Positions 58,192 through 64,000 of a DNA stretch of 64,000 bases are shown here, in pieces; the stretch's first letter is position 1; each line of letters begins with the position of its first letter. The stretch comes from Candidatus Kapaibacterium sp. (lineage in GTDB: Bacteria; Bacteroidota; Ignavibacteria; Kapaibacteriales; UBA4661). A program made the translations under genes and the position numbers. Under the pieces are notes generated by a model. That model searched no databases. It was not told the DNA's origin and was given only the letters and a program-made list of their open reading frames with translations. The stretch spans positions 1 to 64,000 of the forward strand of contig RDXM01000085.1 of the NCBI GenBank assembly GCA_004292595.1, in the 5' to 3' direction.

Positions 58192-60591
58192 CTACGATGG
58201 CAATGGCAAGACAAGCTGCAATGCAGTTTCAGCGTTTTTGCCCGTCAGGTACGCACCGTGCAGTTTAACGGCTTGCTGAATGGTGTACAAGCCTACTTCG
58301 GATGAATCGCCCGCAGTATGCTCGCTGTCCTGAAGCAAGGTCGCAATATTCTCGTAGCGGCTGCCTGTACAGGAAAAATGCCATGTTATGCTCTTTGGAA
58401 GCTGTGTTCCCGATGCAAATGTGCCTTCTATGCGGCATTGAATAAACATACCTTTTGCCAAGCCTTTATCCAAAAACAGAAGCAAATGCCAGACAATGAG
58501 GCGTAAAAGCTCATGGTCAATAAGAGCAGGAGTATTTTCTGGCAGATTGAACGTGGCATCAATCGGACGATGGCTATATTTTGAGGTAAATTCGCTGAGA
58601 AGTCGTTTGCTGAACGAGGTGAAATTGAGCGGCGCAAGCTGTAGTTGTGCGCGTCCCGTTTCTAATTTTGCCATCAGCACCATGTTACTCATCAAGGATT
58701 GAATTTCTTCAATTGCCTCTGAAATGTTACCAAAGTACGATGTAATCTTCTCTTCGGGCATTTTGAAATGATACTTGTGCATGATATTACTCGCCAGCGA
58801 AATCGTGCTCAGTGGCGTTTGAAGCTGTTGCGTGAGGCGTGCAATGATTTGGTTGCGCTGGTCGAAGGTGTCGCGCTCGCGTTGCATAGTTTTTTGAATT
58901 GCCGCCTCGACTTGGCGATATTGTGTGATGTCCTCGGCGGTCATAAGTACATTACGTTCAAGAATATCGTGATGTTGCTCAAAAATAGAAGCCTGCACAC
59001 GGCACCAGCGCGTATTGCCTGTTTTGGTGCGCAAGCGGGTGTCGGTCTGAAGAAGAGGAATATTTCCCAAAAGCAATGCTTGAAGCAACTCGGTGAAACG
59101 CTGGCGCTCGTCTTCGTGGAGCAATTCCTGATACGGCTTCGTAGAAAGCTCCTCATATGAATACTCAAGCAATTCCAAAAATGCTGTATTTGCTTCTCTT
59201 GGCTGCAAGGCACTGGTGAGAATCAGCTTTCCGAGCGTGGATTGCTCGAAAAGCTGCCGAAATTTGCGCTCGCTTGCTTCTAGGCGTTGTTGGGCTTCTT
59301 TGAGAAAGGTAATATCCTGTAATGTGCCAAACATCACGATTACTTTTCCAAGCGAGTTCACGATATTCCCGCCCGTGCCGCGCATATAGCGCGTCGTACC
59401 GTCGCTACGAATAAGGCGATAGTCAATAAAGGGCGATTGCTCAAGGGTTTCAACGGTATTGCGTTGGAGCAGAGCCAGACCGTCTTTGACAATGCGGCGG
59501 TCGTCGGGATGCACGTGCTGAAGAAAAGAACCAACCTCAGGCTGAAATTGCTGAGGTTCGTATCCAAGCTGGCGAAAAAATTCATCCGACCACGTAAGCT
59601 CGTCGCTGCGTAAATCAAGCTCCCACGAGCCAAGATTGGTAAGGTGCTGTGCTTGATTCAAAACATTGGTGAGGCGTTGTAGTTTTTGTTCCGAGCGTTT
59701 ATTATCGGTAATGTCTTGAATCACGCCCCGCAGCTTGCTAATATTGCCCTCGGCATCGCGCAGCACTGCGCCATAGCCGCGAATATGCCGTATGGTATCG
59801 TCGGGCAGAACAATCCGATATTCCAGCGCGTCGCTTTGTCCCTGCAATGCCGCCTGCATATCGTCGTACACACGCTGGCGGTCGTGCGGATGGACAAAAG
59901 CGTAGTAATTATCAATGCTTGCAGGATATTCCTCTGGCGTACGGCAGATAAGATGATAATACTCTTCCGTCCAGAAGAGACGCTGCGCGGCAACGTCGTA
60001 TTCCCAGCCGCCAATTTTAGCAATCGCTTGGGATTCGCGCAAAAGAAAGCGTTGTGTGTCGAGTTCGCTGTGCGTGGCGCGGAGTGCGCTCATATCCTGA
60101 ATCGTGCCGTGCAATCGCTTCTGCGTACCGTTATTGCTTGATGACAATTCACTTACCGTCTCGTTCAATGATTCACTCATAATGCACGACACAAGCACGG
60201 TCTTTTCTATCGTGTATGCTTGCACTGCTCGTGTGTCTGTTGTCTGTTCGTGTGTAAAACGCGGCTGCGCCACAAGAATACGATGCTCACTTTCAAAGCC
60301 TGTACTGTGTTCGATACCATGCTGAATAGCCTCGCGCAAACGCTCGCGGTCAAAAGAATGCACAATCTGTGCGATATATTCTTGAAGCGTCCACGCCTCG
60401 TGTTCAGCAATGCCAACAATAGCGCGGGCTTCCGCCGACCAGTACATCTGTCCCGTCGTCAGGTCGTGTTCCCACGAGCCAATATTCACGACGCGCTGAA
60501 TGCTACCCGAACGCGGGGAAGAGACCTTTTCAGAAGTATTTTCAAATAATGCACGTTCGTGCGGCATGGAGGAGTGCGGTGTTAAGGACAT
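58192..60591 (-). CDS. Multi-PAS sensor protein with degenerate histidine-kinase core
   Basis: A 799-residue soluble protein. Four PAS/PAC units occupy about residues 35-150, 175-295, 310-430 and 435-560 (motifs IGSWEHDL, IGGWEYDV, LGSWELDL; PAC ends such as GVIQDITDNKRSEQKL and GTLQDITFLKEAQQRL). The final ~230 residues align by pattern with a DHp/ATPase core but key residues are lost. The usual SHE-x-RTPL box reads TQQLQTPL, with Gln588 where the phospho-accepting His should be. The N-box Asn is replaced (RLIVWHLLLFLDKG), and the G1/G2 boxes are eroded (HFSCTGSRYENI). The frame is intact. It may be a signal-binding scaffold or regulator rather than a kinase. No response regulator adjoins it. 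Confidence 0.85.
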   Translation of the reverse strand: MSLTPHSSMPHERALFENTSEKVSSPRSGSIQRVVNIGSWEHDLTTGQMYWSAEARAIVGIAEHEAWTLQEYIAQIVHSFDRERLREAIQHGIEHSTGFESEHRILVAQPRFTHEQTTDTRAVQAYTIEKTVLVSCIMSESLNETVSELSSSNNGTQKRLHGTIQDMSALRATHSELDTQRFLLRESQAIAKIGGWEYDVAAQRLFWTEEYYHLICRTPEEYPASIDNYYAFVHPHDRQRVYDDMQAALQGQSDALEYRIVLPDDTIRHIRGYGAVLRDAEGNISKLRGVIQDITDNKRSEQKLQRLTNVLNQAQHLTNLGSWELDLRSDELTWSDEFFRQLGYEPQQFQPEVGSFLQHVHPDDRRIVKDGLALLQRNTVETLEQSPFIDYRLIRSDGTTRYMRGTGGNIVNSLGKVIVMFGTLQDITFLKEAQQRLEASERKFRQLFEQSTLGKLILTSALQPREANTAFLELLEYSYEELSTKPYQELLHEDERQRFTELLQALLLGNIPLLQTDTRLRTKTGNTRWCRVQASIFEQHHDILERNVLMTAEDITQYRQVEAAIQKTMQRERDTFDQRNQIIARLTQQLQTPLSTISLASNIMHKYHFKMPEEKITSYFGNISEAIEEIQSLMSNMVLMAKLETGRAQLQLAPLNFTSFSKRLLSEFTSKYSHRPIDATFNLPENTPALIDHELLRLIVWHLLLFLDKGLAKGMFIQCRIEGTFASGTQLPKSITWHFSCTGSRYENIATLLQDSEHTAGDSSEVGLYTIQQAVKLHGAYLTGKNAETALQLVLPLPS

Positions 60592-60631
60592 TGAGCAATG
60601 AAAATGAGTAAATGAGTATTGCCGCAGTGTT

Positions 60632-60736
60632 TATACCAAAAATGGGTAGAAATTGCATATTGAAAAGTAAAGGAGTTGAGATGTAGTCCACCTTCGAGGT
60701 GGACTACATCTGAGGCAGCAACCCTTTTTCAGTATA
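60632..60736. repeat. Family C repeat with terminal inverted repeats (C2)
   Basis: 105 bp, the same length and layout as C1. Termini tataccaaaaatgggt and accctttttcagtata, inner stem agatgtagtccacct / aggtggactacatct with loop tcg in place of ttg. It lies just upstream of the PAS-protein gene. Confidence 0.85.
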
Positions 60737-60813
60737 GATGGGAGCGAACCACGCGCAATATACGCAAGGTTTGGCAGAGAATGAGCAGGAATAGAAACAA
60801 TACCGCAACAGCG

Positions 60814-60851
60814 CGTGAGAGCCTGCCAAGCAAGCAAGCAAGGCTCTCACG
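60814..60851 (-). terminator. GTGAGAGCCT hairpin downstream of the pullulanase gene
   Basis: cgtgagagcct (60814-60824) and aggctctcacg (60841-60851) pair perfectly around a 16-base loop that contains caag tandem repeats. It begins 15 bases after the pullulanase stop codon on the minus strand but has no T-run, so it may be a repeat or an mRNA 3' stabiliser as well as a terminator. The arms resemble the inverted repeat before rpe. Confidence 0.5.
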
Positions 60852-60866
60852 AATAATCCGCAGTGT

Positions 60867-62993
60867 TTAGATTTTCGCCAAAATCATACCCGAACTCGCT
60901 GGAATGCTGATGTTTCCCTGCACTTTACCCAATGTTTTCATCGGCGATATGCTCTCCTCGTTCGCAACAACACTCCACGAACCTGCCGGAAGCGAGAATT
61001 GAAGCGGCTTTGCGGGATTGCTATTCAAAATTACTAAAAACGATTTCGCCTCCGCAGTAGAACGCGAGGAACGGTTTTGCACACGAAAAGCAAGCACGGG
61101 AGCCTCGTCATTGCTTGCGTCCAAGAATTGAATATCTTGTTTTGACGCGCTTCCGAAGGCATTCGGATAGCGTTTGCGCAGCGCAATCAATCCCTGATAA
61201 TACTCCACCAGGCTCCTGTTTGCTGCTGCGTGGGCGTAGTTGAGGTAGTTCGTGGCATCGTCTTTATTGTAGCTGTTGCGGTCGAGTTTCATCGCGTTGG
61301 TGTCCTTCACGCCCACCATCGGCTGAATCACTTTGCTTCGCGCGTATTCCTGCCCTGCGTGAATCATCACGGGACCTTGCGCGGCGAACAAAAACAGGGC
61401 AGCAAGTTTATTCAGAGCAAGCTGTTTTGGCGTTAGGCGGATGTGCTTTTCAAGATTGGTAATGCGTCCTTGCATCGTGTTGTCGCCAAGCGCGACGCGG
61501 ATAAAATCGCCCATTGTCTCGTCGTCGTGCGATTCCACATAATTAACGCTATGCTCCTTTTTCAAAAACAATCCACCATCCTCGCGCAGCGTACCGTTGA
61601 TGAATGCTTGCAGCGAGGCTTTCGTATTTTTGCCCTGATACTTTCCAAAAATGAAACCCAAGCCGTCATGCGGGTTCTGACCCTTTACGCCATTGCGGAT
61701 TTGGTCGTTCCACGCCGCCCACGATACATCGCTAAAGAGTGCGGGAGAATACTTATTCCCGCCCCAGGGTTCGGCAATCAGCACCACATTCGGGTTGATT
61801 TTACGCGCTTCACGGGCAATTTCCTCGCAGGTTTCGCGGTCAATCATTGCCGCAAGGTCGAAGCGAAAACCGTCCACGTGGAACTCGGTCATCCAATACT
61901 TCACGCTCTCCACAATGAGGCGACGAGCCATGCGGCGGTCGGTTTTGAAGTCGTTGCCGCAATACGATGTGGCGATATATTTCCCCTCGCTATCGGTGTG
62001 GAAATAGTAAAATTTATCAATGAATTTCAGGGGATTTTGGTTGGTTTCCGACACGTGATTATAGACCACATCAAGGATTACGGCGATTTTTTCACGGTGC
62101 AGTGTTCTTACCAAATCTTTCAATTCCCTCACCACACGCCCGTCCGTGCCGCTCCATTCCTCGCTTTTGAGCGATGCACCGCTTGCGTAATACGATTCTG
62201 GTGCAAAGAAAAAACTTGTCATGTAGCCCCAGTAATTGCGCCGATACAGGTTTTCTTCTGGTTCAGTGTTCGCAAATTCGTGGATGGGCAGAAGTTCCAC
62301 CGCATTCACACCGAGCGATTTTAAATGCGCTAAACCGCCCTTCTTTCCTTGCTCGGCAAGCCCTTTGAACGAACCTTTTGCCTGAATACCAGAGCTTGGA
62401 TGCGCGGTCAAATCGCGTAGATGCGCCTCGTATATCACCAAATCGTTGTGATTTGCCGCAATCACGGGTTTGTCGCCTTGCCAATCGTAGGCGGTATCGA
62501 ACTTCGGGTCGAGAATAAGCGTCCGCGCCTCGTGTTTGACGGTGTTTTTCGTCGCAACAGCGCGTGAATAGGGGTCGCCAATCAAGACCCGCGCATCAAA
62601 CGCTTCTTTTGGCGAAGCACCCGTCGGACCCGTTACGCGATAGGCATAGTACGTTCCAACGAGCTTTTGTGCGGCTTGCGCTTCGGTGTGTTCCCATGTT
62701 CCATCGTCATTTTTTTTCATAACGACAGTTCGTCCTACTGTATCACTCAGTTTCGTAAAAAAGACGAGCGTAACCGCCGAAGCCCGTGGCGCGAACAAAC
62801 GAAACGTGGTGGACTGCTCGCCAAGCGTGTAGCCAAGCGGTTTTTCGGAGAAAAATGCGTCGAGGTCGGCTTGGCGCGGCAAGGCAGCATCGGGCGTTTG
62901 GGCGCGTAACGAAATGGGCGAGGGATTAAGCATGAAGTAAATGCTCGCCAAGCAAGGAATAATGAGGCGTTGGAGCTTTTTGGGAAGGAACAT
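60867..62993 (-). CDS. pulA: Type I pullulanase (GH13), exported
   Basis: The enzyme hydrolyses alpha-1,6 branches of pullulan, starch or glycogen. The 708-residue protein from MFLPKKLQ has a signal-peptide-like N-terminus of about 32 residues ending in RAQ. A CBM48-like domain follows (TTFRLFAPRASAVTLVFF), then the pullulanase motif YWGYMTSFFFAPE, related to YNWGYDP. The GH13 barrel has region I DVVYNHV, region II GFRFDLAAMID with nucleophile Asp near 380, region III LIAEPWGG with the acid Glu near 408, and region IV YVESHDDETM. The length fits the family. The signal peptide suggests periplasmic or secreted starch debranching rather than glycogen turnover. The frame upstream to 63197 is rejected. 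Confidence 0.9.
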   Translation of the reverse strand: MFLPKKLQRLIIPCLASIYFMLNPSPISLRAQTPDAALPRQADLDAFFSEKPLGYTLGEQSTTFRLFAPRASAVTLVFFTKLSDTVGRTVVMKKNDDGTWEHTEAQAAQKLVGTYYAYRVTGPTGASPKEAFDARVLIGDPYSRAVATKNTVKHEARTLILDPKFDTAYDWQGDKPVIAANHNDLVIYEAHLRDLTAHPSSGIQAKGSFKGLAEQGKKGGLAHLKSLGVNAVELLPIHEFANTEPEENLYRRNYWGYMTSFFFAPESYYASGASLKSEEWSGTDGRVVRELKDLVRTLHREKIAVILDVVYNHVSETNQNPLKFIDKFYYFHTDSEGKYIATSYCGNDFKTDRRMARRLIVESVKYWMTEFHVDGFRFDLAAMIDRETCEEIAREARKINPNVVLIAEPWGGNKYSPALFSDVSWAAWNDQIRNGVKGQNPHDGLGFIFGKYQGKNTKASLQAFINGTLREDGGLFLKKEHSVNYVESHDDETMGDFIRVALGDNTMQGRITNLEKHIRLTPKQLALNKLAALFLFAAQGPVMIHAGQEYARSKVIQPMVGVKDTNAMKLDRNSYNKDDATNYLNYAHAAANRSLVEYYQGLIALRKRYPNAFGSASKQDIQFLDASNDEAPVLAFRVQNRSSRSTAEAKSFLVILNSNPAKPLQFSLPAGSWSVVANEESISPMKTLGKVQGNISIPASSGMILAKI

Positions 62994-63378
62994 TGTGGGT
63001 GTGATTTTGATGGAATATTTGGTTGAATATGCGTGTTGAATGTGTGTAGATAGGGTGTTGGAAATGCGCATCGGTAATTTAAGAAAAAAATTGGTCAATA
63101 AAATACTCCTTTCGGTGCTGCTTTTCGCTTGCAAATTCCCAGTCGTGCAGTATTTTTGCCGTCGCAAAACTCCGTTCTTCGTATTCTCATTATTCACTTT
63201 GCACCATACAAAAAGTCTTCAGTAGTGGCACAGACATTCTTGTCTGTGAGTATTAGTGCGGGATGCAAGCGACAAACACAGACAAGAATGTCTGTGCCAC
63301 TGAAGCCTGACTCTACGTGTCTTAGAAGAGTTTTGTATGATACTGAGGATTGTTCCACATTTTTTCGCCAAAAACCTC
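62994..63378. other. Divergent pulA/panB intergenic region (385 bp)
   Basis: No gene seen. It holds the family A repeat A4 at 63219-63304 and otherwise AT-rich DNA that must carry the divergent promoters of pulA and panB. I could not assign convincing -10/-35 boxes. Confidence 0.6.
63219..63304. repeat. Family A palindromic repeat (A4)
   Basis: tcagtagtggcacagacatt at the left is complementary to aatgtctgtgccactgaa at the right; each arm also contains its own cacagaca/tgtctgtg hairpin. It lies upstream of panB. Confidence 0.9.
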
Positions 63379-64000
63379 ATGAATACTTCTTCTCAGCCTT
63401 CTTCTTCTCAAGCCGCATCACCAGCAGAAACCGAACAAACAAGCCACACAGAGGTATCCTTGTACGGTTCTTCCACAAATACGATTTCAACAGCAAAGCG
63501 GGCGCGGCGCGTAACGACGCAGACCTTGATTGAAATGAAAAAACGCGGTGAACGCTTTTCCTGCCTCACCGCCTACGATGCAACAATGGCGCAGATTGTG
63601 GACGAAGCGGGCGTAGATGTGATTTTGGTCGGCGATTCGCTGGGAAACGTCGTGCAGGGGCATGAAACCACGATTCCCGTTACGCTGGAAGAAATTATTT
63701 ACCATTGCAAAGCGGTCGTGCGCGGGGTGCAACGTGCGATGGTGATAGCAGATATGCCGTTTATGTCGTATCAGGTGTCGTCGGAAGAGGCGTTCCGCAA
63801 TGCTGGAAGATTGTTGAAAGAAGCTGGGGCGGTCGCTGTGAAGCTGGAAGGCGGGCAGCGCGTGGTGGAGATTGTTGCGCATATCACGGAGGCTGGTATT
63901 CCCGTCATGGGGCATCTGGGCTTAACGCCGCAAAGTATTCACCAATTTGGTTCGTACCGCACACGCGGCACCACGCAAAAAGAAGCAGACCAGTTGCTCC
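63379..64000 (+). CDS. panB: 3-methyl-2-oxobutanoate hydroxymethyltransferase, 3' end beyond the window
   Basis: PanB makes ketopantoate from 2-oxoisovalerate and methylene-tetrahydrofolate, the first step of pantothenate and CoA synthesis. About 207 codons are present and the frame is open to the window edge. The first ~40 residues (from [11 protein letters not shown]) are a low-complexity Ser/Thr extension; an internal start is possible. The enzyme proper shows [36 protein letters not shown] with metal-binding Asp, [16 protein letters not shown] and [16 protein letters not shown]. All are conserved PanB motifs. Confidence 0.95.
   Translation, partial: MNTSSQPSSSQAASPAETEQTSHTEVSLYGSSTNTISTAKRARRVTTQTLIEMKKRGERFSCLTAYDATMAQIVDEAGVDVILVGDSLGNVVQGHETTIPVTLEEIIYHCKAVVRGVQRAMVIADMPFMSYQVSSEEAFRNAGRLLKEAGAVAVKLEGGQRVVEIVAHITEAGIPVMGHLGLTPQSIHQFGSYRTRGTTQKEADQLL

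Overview
The window looks like chromosomal DNA of a Bacteroidota/Chlorobiota-type (FCB group) bacterium. The case rests on a very large secreted protein ending in a type IX secretion (Por/T9SS) sorting domain, a bacterial kynurenine 3-monooxygenase, a DUF4412 protein, a MiaE hydroxylase and the scarcity of Shine-Dalgarno sequences. A Kapabacteria/Ignavibacteria-like lineage is plausible, but the sequence alone does not settle it. I saw no rRNA, tRNA, CRISPR array, IS element or prophage. All clear genes appear intact; panB runs off the right edge.

Layout. 1-7 kb: a DUF3108 protein, then a minus-strand housekeeping block ribF-rpsO-pnp-truB plus a secreted orphan. 7-17 kb: serS, a cystathionine synthase-type enzyme, dxs, a chemoreceptor with an unusual C-terminal domain, an Rrf2 regulator and an orphan NtrC-type regulator with an Asn-Asp microsatellite in its receiver. 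17-29 kb: a TerB-like/ABC fusion transporter, a TlpA-like lipoprotein thioredoxin, DUF4412, leuB, kmo and a large BNR-repeat protein. 29-37 kb: rpe, the canonical rimP-nusA-infB-rbfA translation cluster and plsC. 37.5-46.3 kb: one 2,917-residue cell-surface protein with its own promoter region and terminator. 46-51 kb: miaE, an outer-membrane beta-barrel, an amino-acid permease and a DUF420 membrane protein. 51-56 kb: a nuclease-like protein, a minimal kinase-like protein, a methyltransferase/restriction endonuclease pair that overlaps the start of guaB, then DUF4269. 56.5-64 kb: an AraC regulator, a small lipoprotein, a multi-PAS protein with a degenerate histidine-kinase core, a secreted type I pullulanase and the start of panB.

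The most distinctive feature is a dense set of short dispersed palindromic repeats in gaps between genes. Family A (about 85 bp, five copies) is built around CACAGACA/TGTCTGTG hairpins. Family B (about 90 bp, two full copies and one core) is built around a 20-bp palindrome. Family C (105 bp, two copies) has 16-bp terminal inverted repeats and a 15-bp stem. Family D (about 30 bp, four copies) sits immediately after stop codons three times out of four. Other hairpins share GTGAGAGCCT or GCGGAAT arms. No transposase is present in the window.

Other points of interest are the PNPase with a long RGG tail, the translation/RNA-decay supercluster split into two separated blocks, the missing phospho-accepting His in the PAS protein, the restriction-modification genes translationally coupled to guaB, and the unexplained giant surface protein.
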